Shown here: piece after piece, positions 37,313 to 51,680 of the stretch
Numbering within the stretch: the stretch's first letter is position 1
Layout of the letters: each line of letters opens with the position of its first letter
NCBI GenBank assembly: GCA_022495005.1
Contig: JAGYXB010001104.1
Coordinates: 558,001 to 622,000, forward strand
Reading direction: 5' to 3'
Length of the DNA stretch: 64,000 bases
Origin: Rhyacophila brunnea
Lineage: Eukaryota > Arthropoda > Insecta > Trichoptera > Rhyacophilidae
Notes under the pieces: model-generated
Told to the model about the DNA's origin: nothing
Databases searched by the model: none
Seen by the model: only the letters and a program-made list of their open reading frames with translations
Translations under genes and position numbers: made by a program

Positions 37313-38485
37313 GTTGAAGTTCTATATATTACTATTTATGTAATTGCCCTTTCACGTTACTCACAAGTAAAATTTCCTTCAGTGAGATCAACTGCCTCGT
37401 CAAACTTTTCAGTATTTTCTAAAATACCATACTTGAAAAAAATCTTTTGGATTTCATTTGGACCCTTTTTTATTTTATTGCAGTATCTTGAATTTCTCTT
37501 ATTTTTGATCGTGTTTTATTTGATATGAGAGATGCATATTTTCAGAAATTTAATAATTGGGAAACAATTTTGTATCTAATATAATATGCATTTGAGAACT
37601 TCGATATATTATTATCATGTTTCGATAAGTCGCGAAAGAAATGATTAAGTACGTATATGTACCTATTTTGAATTTTCTTTTTTTAGTGTGGATTTATATT
37701 GGCATTTTAAAATATGCCCCTCTTCTCATTTAGATCCGTCACTGCCACTGATCTTCCTGAAATTACATTTTTTTGCAGTGCCTACTTATCTTTGTCTGAC
37801 TTAATAATGTATCTCACTTCTCATGGATTAAACCATTAATAAGCTCGCAAAAGCTTATGTTTTATGAAGGATTTATGTTTGCAAATGCGACACGTTTGTT
37901 TTGGCCAAAACTCTCCTACGCGATAGTGCTTTCCACTCGAAACATTATTCTCTTGACCTTTCCGTATTTCGCTTTTGTTTTTTGTTTTTTATTTTACTAA
38001 TTGCATGTCAACACATGCGGAAAGTGTTGCTAACATAAATCAATTAAAAAATTAACCCGAATCTTAGCATAACGGACACGTCAGCGTAAAACATGAGAGA
38101 CATGCCGTGCCGTTTTTTGTATAAAAAAACAATAGGATTAAATATATGGCCGAGTTTAAAGCGTTTAGTCTAAATCCCATCCCAAAAAAAATGTGACTGA
38201 CAATCATTTTTCGTGATAATTGAACGTTGTTTTTTTGTACCTATATAAAGTGTGTACCCCACCTTCATACATCGGTACTATGAAAGACTAATTTTTATAT
38301 TTGACTGGAAGACTATTTTACAGTAAAGAAAACGAAATAAGTGTGGAATAAAATTTTAACACCATACTAAGTTTGCAATAATTGAACTCCACACGTTTTA
38401 GGTGGAATTGATTTTTTTGTAGTCTAAATAAAAATATCAGACCAGCACATCGTAAGCATAGCATAATAATATGCTCGTTTTGTAG

Positions 38486-38545
38486 TAGTGGCAGAGCGTC
38501 TGCTTCGAAAGCCGTTGGCCGCGGATTCTTATTCTAATTCTAATA
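38486..38545 (+). repeat. Possible tRNA-like SINE head
   Basis: AGTGGCAGAGCGTCTGCTTC resembles a tRNA 5' half with an A box, followed by GCGGATTCTTATTC in place of a B box. It has no full cloverleaf. Confidence 0.3.
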
Positions 38546-39829
38546 AAACAACTTAAGTTGTGTATTCAGTGTCAGTCAGTCTGTTGAGATGATCTCCAAT
38601 CTGTGGAAGCCCGCCCATGTGTTACCTAATTTACCATAACTTCAGTAAAGAATACGATTAATTTAATGGACATTTGTTCTGATAAACGCTTGCTTATTCG
38701 TGCCTAGTCATTTTATTAATATTAAGATGTAGAGTATAACATCGAGTTAATGATAATATAAGTAATATATTGTGTACTATGGCATTACATAGCTATTAGC
38801 TAGAGTTTAATAGCAGCGTGAACCCAGCTAAAATAAAATCATGACTATAATATACACAATGCATCATTCTTCATTGAAAATGCAATCCCAATCTGTCCAA
38901 AAAAAATTAATACAATATACTTACACATAATCTGTAAAATTCAAATAGTAGATATAGGTGAGCTGAAAAAATCATTGTACCTACCTATTTTATTTTTAAC
39001 ACTTGATTATTTATATAATATTTTATCATTCGTTATTCATCATGAGTACAGAAATTTACGTCTTAGTTTATGTAATGTGAGAAATGGATAGTCTGAAAAA
39101 ATACGAATTTACAGTAATTGAGTAGGTATAGGCGTATGGGAAAACGGAGAATATTGTAAAAAATGGGCTTTTAGGGTTGAAAATGTTGATCATGTATGAA
39201 AAAAGTCGATAGACTATAATATTACTATTATACTCACTGTCGTGTTTGTTAATTTGTATTTGCTGTTATTAAACTTTAGGCCCGTACTGCTTTACTTATA
39301 CTAATATTGTTAATTAATTGTCCACAACTAGATTATCACTTACCTTTTTTTCTCACTTTCAATCTTCCCCGATAATATGGCCTGATTAATGACTTGGAAG
39401 GTAAACCCATGTCATGTATCGATGTATAATCTACCAACCGCTGTTCTGTTAGATGGTGGGCTCCCTGTCATCCGCCCTGTCTCTTTAGCAGGCTGTTCGT
39501 ATCTCGTTACTTGGCATTACACATGCGAGGCAAGCCCCGTGATTCATTCATCTGGGCTGCGCCCTCCGTCCGCCGCCTCAGCTTTTCCGCCCACGATGTT
39601 TCATGATGATATTGCCCTACCTGCCAAATCAGTCGACTATTAGGGAGTTTGTTATACCGGGTTTCTGCATGGTCGGTATTTCTAGTATCGTTATTTTACA
39701 AAATCACAATAGTGGTTTTTACAAATAAAATATGTTTTATAATAGATAGAGTAAAACAGTAATAGGTAGAAGTCTTTTTTTATATAAGCAAGTGATATCA
39801 GTATTTTACAAATCTTAAGTATTGCTTTG

Positions 39830-40130
39830 GGTGGCCATCATCATTATCTGGAACCGCTCCTCTGGCTTAAATGATTTTTCATTTCTGCTCTGCACTCCGC
39901 GATAGAACTGTTATGTCCCAGTGATGAGTAGCTTAATGGACTAGGAGATCTGGGTTGGCAGGTCCTGTATGGTTTGATGATATTAACCTTCCTTAAGTTT
40001 CTTACCAGAATTGGGACACTCTGTGAATCTCCTTGATGTAATTCTTCACAGTTTTCTTGTACGGTTATAGACTGTACGTCTTGAAGGTAGTTTTGTCAGG
40101 AGATTTACCTTCTTAGGATTGCTTGAGCGG
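39830..40130 (-). pseudogene. Possible gypsy-type integrase C-terminal relic
   Basis: With frame changes the minus strand gives YNRTRKL, LHQGDSQSVPILVRNLRK, NIIKPYR, PRSP and G--FYRGVQSRNEK. The order (YNR, L--GD-V, P-R-PRSY, G---RRNR--L) resembles the chromodomain-less C-terminus of Ty3/gypsy integrases. It is heavily decayed, no LTR pair was found, and the match is by pattern only. Confidence 0.35.
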
Positions 40131-42770
40131 TGGGCGTTTGTAATTGATTGTGAACACAGCGGAGAAAATAGTGTTTTACGCGAAGTAAAACATTACTATT
40201 TATTTCAGTAATAATTTTAGTACAAAGTGTTTGACAGACATAAGTTACGTACAGTACTATGGTTGGAGACTAAAGACAAACAGGGGTAACATTTCCTGAG
40301 GTTTTATACTATTCTCTTTAATGGGTTTTTGACTTGAACAGACTGCACGTGTCCGTTATGATATATGCTTTTACATTAACAAGAAATAACATTTATGACA
40401 TTATTCGACTGTGCAGGTGTTTATTATCACATCTGCTTACATCAACAATAAATAACACTAATAATGTTTAGTGAGTTTTCTAGTTCGGGTCAAAAAGGTT
40501 AAAGAGTGTGTAAGATCTGAATATATAACCCAAAAAGGTGCACATTTGCGCAATTAATGTAGATAACAAATTGCTTTACTTCAAGTATTGGACAGAGGCT
40601 CGTAAGTAATATTTGATGTCATCTGTTTAAATCAACATAGTTACGTGCAGGTGTTTACCCCAAATAGGTGGGAACAGATTGCATGAACTCGTAAATAATA
40701 ACAGTTAAGTGAATTTCTTAACTCGTGTCAGTATTTTAAAAGAGGGTGAGAAAGGTGTATCTATCAAGAGATTTCCTTAATAGCACTTTGAAGTGTTATT
40801 TGTATAAAAGGATACATATATTACTCTATTTATTACTGCAGGTGCGCTTTTGGTTCAATGCGTTATTTTAGTTAATTTACTGCTTTTAGATGTTGAACTG
40901 AATACTGTGAGATCTTTTTGAACATTTCTTAAGTTGACAAAGTCAAGTGGGTGCATAAATGTTTATATTATATTATATTGTTTACTTTAAAAGCTTTAAG
41001 TTTATATGATGCTATAATCAAATAGCATTGTAAATTAAATAGGTGTGATGTATTATGAGTGTATATAACAGAACCATATTCTTTGTCCTTCTTTTCCGAT
41101 AGGTAACTTATCACGAGTCTTCAAAATTTCAACATACAGTGCAATCCTTGTATTCTTTTTTATTATTATTACTTGGTCAACTAGGGAATTAAATACCTTC
41201 CTGATTTTTTACGTAAATTTCTAAAACCCGCTCCAGCTACAAAAACCTCAAACCCATGCTAAAATTTCACGTATGTCCTCAACACTTGAAGTCGCACCTG
41301 TATCTGGCGATATTGTTTTCCATTTAGCTTACGTTTGAATATTTATGTATTCTCTTGGCTGGGTCATCTATCATTATCATCATCATCCTGAATCTATCCA
41401 CTGCTGGAAGAAATCCCACTCCTATTCGCTATATAATATGTTTTTCTCCAAAACTAAACTATTGGAATCTTAAATGGAGATTTATGTATTTATTTAAAAC
41501 AAAACATTGTGTAAATAAAAAAATCAAGACGTTCAATGACATCTAAATTAAAAATAACTGGTTATAATCAAGCAACTTAAATACAAATTTAAACCAATCA
41601 TTACTCTTAGTTGAGATAAGAAAAAAAATATAAATAACAATAAAATAAAATTGTATAAATAAAATTCACAACGCATTGTTTAAAAAATGTATGTTCTGTT
41701 GTCTCGCAGCCCTTGCTAATGGTACCTGATAAACCTGGCACGAGAAAACAGTTATGATTCAGAAGAGATCATGGCTGTGACCACGTAATTAATTGAGTAA
41801 TGCATATAAATTAAAATTCTATAGAACGTCAGGATTGGAAATCACACATCGTGAGAGTAGGCAAAAATGTGCAGGCAGAAAAGTGACCTACGTACGAGCT
41901 TCAGATCGTATAGCTAACATGCCATGAAGAAAGGCTTACGGAAAATAATCGTTTGACGAATAACGAAAAATAGACATGTGTTAAAATGGACTGGAGTCAA
42001 AAACGGTTATTTATAGGATACAGTGATTATCTATGTATCTTACGTAATTCAGTTTTCTTCTTTGCACATAGTTCTACATTATTACTTTCCTGGAAGAGGT
42101 CGACGCACACCATATGATGTAGGGACGATATAAATTATTAATTATCTAGTTATTAGGGTGATAAATAGTAATTCTATGTTTGTTGATGTTAAGATTTATG
42201 ATGTGTTTAGTTATAATATATTTTTTTCTTTTTAGTTAAATATACTGTTGAGTACCGATTTCAATGCCGGTTTTCCGGTATCAAGATACCAAAAATACCG
42301 GTTTATTCAATTTAATCCATAGGAACTGTAGCCCTTCCCACTAGCAAAGTCAACTGAGCACAATATGTTCAGCCTGTTCCCGCCTTATAAGGAAAAGCTT
42401 TCTTTATTTTCGGGCTTATTGTTGTGAATCACTCAGCGAGTTTCAAAAAGTGATAAGTCTTCTTTCGCTTCGTGTTTGCAAATACATCAGTTAAATTAAA
42501 TATATATAACTATAATACATTGTCCAGTCACGCACATAAATATCTGTACTGTGTCACGGCTTATTTCTGTTGAATCAGTTTGAACTTATTCATACAAGTG
42601 ATTGCACTTTGACCTTAGTCTTGAAAAGTTTCGTGGTATTTTATTTAATATACAAATAACAGAACCATCTGTTTTTGACGGTAAAATTTACAGATGTTTG
42701 CATTTTTCCCAAAATGGCTGCATTGTTATACTTATTACGTTTTTTTATTATTAAAACTTCTATATTTCAG
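40131..42770. other. AT-rich region, no gene recognised
   Basis: Contains loosely repeated words (GTGCAGGTGTTTA at about 40413 and 40649) and a hAT-like CCGGTATTTT-rich patch near 42265-42300. No coding exon is clear. Confidence 0.4.
41364..41417 (-). pseudogene. LINE 3' tail scrap
   Basis: Reverse-complemented it reads a worn FLPAVDRF-type frame and ends in ATGATGATGATAATG. This is the same sort of 3' end as the RTE-like LINE pieces at 29030 and 61655. Only about 50 bp are left. Confidence 0.4.
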
Positions 42771-42869
42771 AATAAAAATAGGAATTATGAGGATATAGGC
42801 GCTAGCAGCAGAGCACATAGAGTTAAAAAAACAATAGCAGTTATAGACGAAAGTCTGTGTTCACAATAA
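42771..42869 (+). other. Exon-like reading frame after a good acceptor site
   Basis: After TTCTATATTTCAG the frame is open for 32 codons (NKNRNYEDIGASSRAHRVKK, then TIAVIDESLCSQ) and ends in TAA, with an overlapping AATAAA signal at 42866. It could be the last coding exon of an unseen + strand gene, including the missing end of the phosphatase, but it shows no PP2C motif and I do not recognise it. Chance is a real alternative. Confidence 0.2.
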
Positions 42870-45800
42870 ATATGAAAATTAAACAAAATAAGTCTTTGGT
42901 TAATTAATTTGTAGAAAAACTCTGAAATGGGAAGAAAAATCCATTGCTTGTTCCACGAAAAATGGTACATATGACAGACAGGAACTTGTTTCAGCGATAT
43001 CGGTAAAGAAACCTCAGAAGCCTACATCTTCTATATAATATAATAATACGCTCATTCTGCATCCATCTCTATTCCATGATTTGATTAGGTAGTATTATTT
43101 CGTTTCGTCAGTTAGTTGCATTTCTATTGTCCAATCTTTAATCAGACAGGTTATTATGATGAAACCAATTTGTCTATCTGTTTATTTAATTTAATAATAG
43201 TTGCAAATTAACATAATATTTAAATAATGTCTTGTCATTCGTATATTATTAATACAATATACTAACAGTTTCAGTAATATAATAATACGTATTTAATTGT
43301 GCTAGTCTTTCGTGTTTGTGCAGATAATCGGTAGGTCATTATTTTTCTTTGTAGGAAACTAATGAACAACAAAAACTGTATTTATTCGATTTATGGTTAA
43401 AATACGCATACATAAGTATTATGACTATTATGACAGCCATCGGATTTGTTTCACACGGCAGTTAGTGGCGTTACCGGTGCCGCTGTACGCAACCTGCGCG
43501 CGCACACTTATTGTCCACTAAACACTATTTACCTGGTTAACGGTTGGGTTTGGTTGGATATTTCCAGTAGTAAGATTAAAAATAATTCCCTGGTATATTT
43601 GTTTATTCTTTAAAACGCCCGACTGCGGTGAAGTGATAGATCTCGAATTCCAGATTATCCAATGCAATGTTGCTTTCATTGCTTCGGCACATAACCATGA
43701 ATTTGTTTCCTCTGGCGTTCCGAATGTTTGTTTAATGCAACGTATAATTAGCCACTAAATGTGTACTCGCTTTTATCCATACAGCATCTTCAATCGCGCT
43801 ATTTGTTTTGCAATGCTTGTAATGGCACGCGCTTTGCCTTAGGAATATATATTATTTATATATTTTATTTATTATATTATGTATAAACAGTGCCCTACGG
43901 GTATCCAACAGTGCTGATAGCTGCCTGTTGTACGGAAACGAAACAGTGTCCAGTTCAGCAGTCATGCGAGATTAATTAAGATGGTAGATAATAAGACAAG
44001 AATAGTCTAATGATATTTAGAATACTCGTAAAAATTCAATAATTCATATATTTACTATCGGCGATAGAATTAAATAAAAATAAAAAAGCCTATTTAAATA
44101 GCCAAATATTAATACAATGTAGTATATTGTATAAAAGTATGCGATTAGCGATTTTATTTCTTCAATATTTCGACGTAAACTTTTGACATTTCTGATTGAA
44201 TACTTTATGTACCTACATAATTTGGAACAAATTAAAATTTAAGTTCACATTAGAAGAGTTACCCAACCCTCGGGCTCCGCGAGAATTCAGAAAAGCTCGC
44301 CGAAAACGTAAGTACTTACATCTTGAAACCTTTTTTTCTAATAGGCTAACAGTAAGCACGTGACCTGCATTTAAGCAATTTGCTTTTCGAAAGTTGAGCT
44401 TGTTTAGATACCGCATCACAGTATTGAATTAGAGCGACTTCTACTTGGGAAGAGAATTTTCCTAACAGCTATATAAAGGAACTGTTATAAATATATTTTT
44501 GAATGCACAGGTAGTAAATATAGTTTATTAAATCTACTGGCGGTGATATATCGTGCCGGTAGGCAGGTCGTGCGTTGCTTAAAGCAAAACATTATTTATA
44601 AGTGTGGAAGATTAAGCAAAGATTACAAATCATACGACCTATTTTTGGTAAATTACGCAAAGATTACAAAATTTTCGCTTACAGCGTTAATATCCTGTGA
44701 CTATTTATAGAGATGTTAATCAGAGTTTTAAAGATTTTCTATGTAATAATTGTTTTTTTGAGTTTGCAATGTTTGCAATGGCCATTTTATAATTTATCAC
44801 CCTGGATCTTAATGTGTGTCAGCCAACTAGGGGTTCCGTGAGATTTAAAATAATATCTCAAAGGTTCCGCCAAACATGAAAAAATGGAAATCACTGCATT
44901 TGAAGAAGATTTATCTTTTGAAAAAAAATATGATGCCGACCAGAACTAGAATCTGCATCCATCGGATTCTAATAATTTCGTCTGACTCATGCTTTTTTAA
45001 ATAACTTACAAAATAATTGAAAGATTTGTATTTTTTAATCACTGTGTTTTTATACATAGTACACAGTATACTACTAATAATATACTGTGTTTATATTTAT
45101 GCGGAAAATTTAATCAAAACTTGACAGTTTTTTGGCATTTTAATTTATTGTAGTTTTATAGTATACGCATGAATTTGAATGTTATTTATTAAGTTGAATT
45201 GAAAGTTACCCATCTTTTTAGTTCTCAACATTCAAAAGAGATCAATATGCAATTCTAATGAATGACGTCACCGCACTACATAATTTATTGGTACACACAC
45301 AGCCTGTCGTGTGATTGAACCGTAAAATATAATGAAAAGACAGAAGTTTCTATTCCCGGGTGAGTTAGAAGCGAAGTTTATTGAACGCAGTGACTATTTA
45401 TAACCCCTGTGGGATGGACCGGTCTTGTTAACACGTCGCTGGGCACATAGTTTCCTTAATCTGCAGAATACAATTTCGCTGTTTTTGTACACTAATCCAT
45501 TAGATTATTTCACACCCGCGTTGCTCGTGAAATTTATCAGAAAATCCAGCCAATAAATTTGTTATCAACACTATAAAGATAATAACTAAATATGTACCTA
45601 TATATTTCAATCTGTATTGCGATTCTTGTATGCAGAAAGTAGCTACCCCACAAGTGACTTTCAATTCTGATAGTCTTTTGTGACTCGGATTTTGTCCTTC
45701 GACGTCAACTGGAGAACATTGAAATTAATGGGTCCACCAAACCACACCAGGTCTTAATGGGGCGTATCACGGGACCATACGTATGGTGTGAAGCATCATT

Positions 45801-45949
45801 TTTTTATGACTGGGAATGTCTCGGGAGCAGATTATCCAAGACTGAAATCGCCTTACACTCAAATGTAATTTGACTACATTTACATGACTTTTAGTTAGAG
45901 TACCCATAGAAGAGGTGAGCACGTAGAGCAAGTAACAACAGCTGCTACA
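42870..45949. other. AT-rich region, no gene recognised
   Basis: No coding exon or paired termini seen. A GGGGTTCCGTGAGA-like hAT end lies near 44829 without a partner. Confidence 0.45.
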
Positions 45950-46235
45950 AAACTGCCAAACATTCCAAGTGAAAGGATCTTCACCTTGGCAGTATGAACC
46001 GCAAATTTTCTAAATGCAACACAATTGGTCTTTGTGGCGACTAGGTCGGACGGCCCGATGGGCCCATCAGATGGTTGAACCGACATGAGCAGCTCTTCCC
46101 TTTCCGTACACATTAACTTTAGGACACTCCCAGATGTTGTGGTTTGTGTCCTGTATTTCTCCGCCACATGGACATGTTGAACGGGTAACAAGACCATGCT
46201 CAAAGAGCCTCTGACTCCAGGTCATCAATTGGGGA
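45950..46235 (-). pseudogene. R1-type LINE C-terminal relic
   Basis: On the minus strand one frame gives LMTWSQRLFEHGLVTRSTCP and CGGEIQDTNHNIWEC, and the next frame gives DGPIGPSDLVATKTN and FRKFAVH. The first has the CxC-x8-H-x4-C zinc-finger spacing. The second parallels TGPIGHGDLVATEAN and FEKFAAS in the intact element at 62489-64000. A frameshift separates the two parts, and no polymerase domain remains. Confidence 0.75.
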
Positions 46236-48754
46236 ACAGATATCTACATTTATTTTTTGTGTTCTGTAATTTGATAAGAAAGTTCTAGACGTACCAATTC
46301 ATAATGTGGCGCTGAATATTATATCCTGGGCGGAGCACCTAATGCCTCGATACTAGAAGACTGAGAATCACTGAGAGACTGTCCTATGTATGCCTGGGAT
46401 CCCATATTTGGGAATAATATCCGCCGAGGTTAATTGTTTTTAGCCATTGTGCCAAGTGAGGGAATTCACTGGAAACCCATTGTATCCCCTGCCACAAAGC
46501 ATCCAGACGATTGGGAAATATGGTGAAAGCTAATCCAGAATTCGACAGTGTTCCAGAGTGATAACTATCGACGAAAAAGGGGAATGATTTGGATGTTTTT
46601 GAAAATTTTCTATTGGTTAAATATGTACCTACTTATGTATTAATACTGGTTTCGATCTGTTGGACTACTATACTGACAGATTGACTAATTGAATTTAATA
46701 CAATATTACGCGTAGTGTTATTATGACTTAATGTTATTTTAGATTTATTTAGATTTTTTTAAATATTGTATAATATTGTAATCATTATTATTTATTAGCT
46801 TTCGTAACTTAGTATGCAAATGATTCAATGCAATTCGCCATGACGTCAGTTTCAATTTTCTACATCCATTGGTGTGCAACCAGTCGGTCGCTAACCAACT
46901 ACAATAAATTAATTAAAACATATTTATTCATGACCAGTGTTGCCAACTTTCACAAAAATATGCAAGATAGGGTATGCACATAATCTAGATGGCAGACAAA
47001 ATACTTATTTCAAAATTAATAAAAGTGTTTACAGTAATAATTATTGTCAATACAGTTTTCACTAGAATAAAGATTAAAGAATAATTTATTATGTCATAAA
47101 TTATAACTGAGTAATTAATAAATCATAGGTGTAACTAAAAATTAACGAATCTACCAAATTTGGTTATCACAATACGGTAGCGTGTTGATTTTTAACTAAA
47201 TCTGGTGTAATATTCTTGCCTTTTTATGAGAAGTTTTTAACTGTTTGCTGTGTTAGAATACGCAAGATTTAACGCCATACGTCAATTGCGACGTGTCACG
47301 TACATGTCATCGCGTGACTAGCGTCGCATTGACGATGGATTTGGCGGGGGGCGGACGTAATGCAGTGTTAAGATGCTGAAGCGGGGGAAATTTAGGAATT
47401 TAGTTCCACTTGTTCATAAAATAACTGTGATTTCGTGTACGCCAGCTTATAGAAATCGGTCTCTACCTATTCAATAACGCTAAATATTACGAAAAAACAA
47501 CTCTGTTTAAGACTATACGCAAAATTAGTTTTAGCCTAGTAACATCTATTAAAGAAATCTTGGACCTTATGGGGTTCGAACCCACATCTTTTAAGGCTTC
47601 TTTTAATTAGTACTTATGTATCTTAGGCTATCTTAAACTATGCACCTGAATTTATTGTAAGTATTTCTTATAAATCTTTTTTCATTTCATTCACAAATTT
47701 CATTTCATTCACAAATAGGTAGGCACAGTTTTTTTTTATAATTCGACTATGTTGAATACGAATATATATGAATACATATAATAAAATGTAATCATTTCAG
47801 TTTTCTGGCATAATCAACGCTAGTTTATTGACGTTATAATTATTGGAAATAGGTTTTCAGATGTTGTGTTACTTATGTACTTTGCCTTATCACCCTCCAC
47901 CATAGGGTCATGTGACAAGTACGCGATCACGCCATTTCCCATGGTCAATCGCCACGTCCCGCTTCTAATACCATGTGTGATTTATAGAATGTAGATTTTC
48001 GTATTAACTTGAGTAAATAATTCGACTGCGGCACATTCAGAGACAAACTGATAATATGCAAAAAGGTTGGAAACCCACGTGATACACTATCGTGAAACTA
48101 AATTAAATGCACCGTCTTAACTTCTTCTAACATATTGAAAATTATATGTTATTATGTAAGCAAGGATTTTAAATAATGTGCATCCTCGAGTCACTACAAA
48201 TGAATTTCCGATGCGCCATTATCTCTGTCCTATCGGCATTGTATTATTGTAAAGCTGGAAACTTGCGAACATAAACACTTACGAGAATTGTGGATACAAA
48301 ATTGAGATAAGTACGCGAATCTCAGATTGCTGATAACCACTTCTCGAGTATTTTGTTCTCGGCAAAATACGCCGCAACAAATAGATACGTATTCATAATG
48401 TTAGCAATGCTGTTTTTAAATTGTTGCTTTTGCTAAAAGAAGACAGGCGGCTAAATAAATTAAAATGTGTATACGATTTATTATTAAGACATTTAACTAC
48501 ATATCTAAAATCTGTGGTTAGTCTTTTTTAACTCAGAGTTTTTGAGTTTTGAATGATTCTCAAATTTGTTACGATCACTCTGAATGCCAGTGGCGACGAG
48601 TGCCTGTTGAAGGAAGGTATGCTGTGTAGGTAACTGAAAATAATCACAGTATTAACCATATGTTCAGTATTTTATTGATAAAATGTACTGAACATAAAAA
48701 TATTTCACTATAAAATAGCATGCACTAAAAGAGATATTTTACAAAAAAGTTGAT

Positions 48755-48845
48755 GCCCAACCTGGATCGAACTTGCGCTATAAATACGACTGTATTAGTC
48801 GGCCGTCTTCTCCAGTATATTGCTGGCTACAGGCATTACATAATA
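48755..48845 (-). repeat. tRNA-like SINE head
   Basis: Reverse-complemented it contains GCGCAAGTTCGATCCAGGTT, with a B-box-like GTTCGATCC, after a tRNA-like upstream stretch. It lacks a complete cloverleaf. Confidence 0.4.
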
Positions 48846-49084
48846 TGCAAAAATGTACGTAGGCTTTGTCCCTTTCATAATGTAATGTTGTAGACAGTTT
48901 TGAGAAATCGATTTAAATGCATGTGTTAATAGAAGATTCGATAGACTTAAATGCAGTGTATCTGTGGGTGTAAATTCTAAATGCAAATGTCTCCACTCTT
49001 CTCTCTCCGCCGACATGGAGCACATTTTGGACGTCTGAATAATATCTTCAGTTCATTTATAATGGCCTCCCATTGTGTCTTGAG

Positions 49085-49285
49085 CGCAAAGTCTCCAATA
49101 AATGTGTGCTACCAGTGCTCACGTATGCATGTGAAACATGGACTCTTATTAATGTAACATAAATCCAAAAATTACGCAGCGTGGCACGGAAAGGTGCATG
49201 TTGGGCGTACTGCGAAATGACTACAAAAGGAACCAATGAATAAGGAAGCAGTACGCGATGTAATAGAGGTTGCTAGAGGTAGTTC
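49085..49285 (+). pseudogene. RTE-like LINE reverse-transcriptase fragment
   Basis: Frames switch between NKCVLPVLTYACETWTL, then IQKLRSVARKGACWAYC, then NKEAVRDVIEVAR. These match successive blocks of RTE-like LINE C-termini (VLPVLTYGCETWTL, A-R-MLG-, R--T-V-DVI). Frameshifts and a missing middle mark it as dead. Confidence 0.75.
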
Positions 49286-51529
49286 GGTGTACTTATATAA
49301 TATACATACCTATATTATTCTACATTTTTCATTTTATTACTTATATTATGTTTTACGTCACGTAGTGATCGTATGGAATTTTACTTTATAGTATTTGTTC
49401 ACTCATTCAATTGAAATCTCAGAGAAATCAATTTCTATTGTATTTATATAATACTTACAGATAGTAATGGCTTTCCATCAAAAAATATTGACAGTTACAT
49501 ACTTACTTGAATATTGTTTATTACACATTGGCAATAAAATGCTCATTGTTATAATATATTATTATTATTTTCATCTTATATGTCGATGGAACGACATTGT
49601 ATACGAAACAGTTTTGTTAGTTATTACTATTTATTATGCCATAATATGTTTCCCTTGTCTAACATAATATAGTATCAGCGAACATGTTGTCTAGTGGCTG
49701 GGCGAAAAGTGTCAGCGAGAGGGTAGCCAGCATTATATTATATTTATTTATGTATTGATAAACGGCGCATGCACCTATGAAGCCTTGTAGAATTGTAGAT
49801 AGTGATTGATTATGGCTTATGAGGATGATGTTAAAAATAAAAATATAAATACTACTTAACCTAATTTTTGTTACATATTAATTCCGTACTGCTTTAGGAT
49901 TTTGAAACTAATTGAATCTTTGCGGGTAACCTATCACGTAATATAGTGTGTGGTTACATCACCTGGTGGCTTCAATATATTTAAAAATAACAACTTTATA
50001 TTAATAATATAGATTATAGAATGACCCTTCAAAGTAAAGTGAAGTCAAATTTACCATATCATTTCACAATAAATACCTATATAATATTATTACAAAATAC
50101 TATATCGATTATTTCTGGGGATGCAGAGCATCTACATCATTCATGGACCGCACGCCACTGATACATACTAAAATAAAATAATTAACAAAATTAAGTGTTT
50201 GTTATATAATTATTTAATAGCTCTATACCTAGTGACAATTCATTAAAACACTGTAATTTTTTGTATTATTATTTTTATTATGATTAGTATTTTACAGTTG
50301 GAAATTTGTGCATGTACTCGTCTGTGCTTGAAATTACTATTTTGACCTAAAATGAATAATGAATTATATTTTTTATCAAAACTACCAACTATTTAATTAC
50401 ACACGCTATAATAATATATCCCTTGTGTAATATTCCATAACTGTTTATTATATAAATGGGAACATAGCGAGAATGCAGCATACGTTTAACTTAACAAGTA
50501 AATTTATGCTGGGGTAACAGCACCTATCCACACAGATTAAAAGCGACGTTACAATTAATGAATATTCATCCGAGCTTATTTTGCAGTCGGCGCCCAAATT
50601 TGATAATCCTGATTTTTTTTTAATTCATTCATTCGTTTATTTCGCAGCCAACAGTCACGATTTATAGCAAGTAGTTTTAATTGGCTTGTAGTTACGGCCA
50701 ACGGATCGCTAACTCGACAGAATATTATCTAAATATATAGGAATTCGCTACTGAAACAATTATTTATTTATGCAAGATGTTATACATTTTTATATGATCC
50801 AGGCTTCGCTAGAAATCTGACAATGTTGGTGTCGTGTATCCATTGACACAGAATAAAACGTACGTAGGAACTACCAATAGTAAATTGGAAATATGCGCTA
50901 TAAATTAAGTTTGATAGTTTTTACTAGAATCAAAAAAGAGTCGTAGGACGCCGAACGACGCAAGGCGATGCAGCATGTGCGATATTACCTAACACTGACG
51001 ACGATAGCGACCGTAGGCAATATACTGCCGCCTTACTGCGTAAACAACGAATTTGCGCACCTTAATTTGATGTTAAGCGATATAAACCTCTATAGTCTAT
51101 CTATAGGACCACATAATATATGTTATAATACAATGTTAATTAATTATATGTGACATTATAAGTGGACGCAGAATAATATGATAATGGTGTAATGTAAAGA
51201 AAGGCAAAATCCGAATTTGTAATATTTATCCTTATTGCAATATAGGTAGATTTGGCCGCATCTCGCCATGTTCTTACGGATAAATACGAAACACCAGAAT
51301 TCAAATACTTTAGGAATTGATTGGTATAGTTATTATTACTTGCATGTTTCTTCGATTATTTTATTATTGTGTTAAATGGGAAACTGTCAATTCTTGGTTG
51401 AAAGACATTGTATTACTTAATTAAAATAACACGTAATATTGCGTAATACTCATTTCACTTAGCTTAACAACAATCATGTTCCATTAAAACGGCCAAACCG
51501 ATTAATCATTAAACTATTTGAAATATATA

Positions 51530-51680
51530 TATTTTCTTTTAACCATGTCCGATCGATCCTAATAGGATCATATGGGCCTCCACAGGGTGGAGGTTTGTAT
51601 TAACAGATTTTTGTTTTTACGAGAAATGGATGTCAGCCACTTGCTCAACCTATTAGGTTCATTTGAAATAATTAGGTGGC
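51530..51680 (+). repeat. Dispersed repeat pair, copy 2
   Basis: Partner of 35700-35840. Shares TGGAGGTTTG, ACGAGAAATGGATGTCAGCC and ACTTGCTCAACCTATTAGGT. Confidence 0.6.

Noticed and set aside
47560..47600. tRNA gene around GGTTCGAACCC
   Set aside because: Only a T-arm-like palindrome and a partial acceptor are present; no D or anticodon arm could be traced on either strand.
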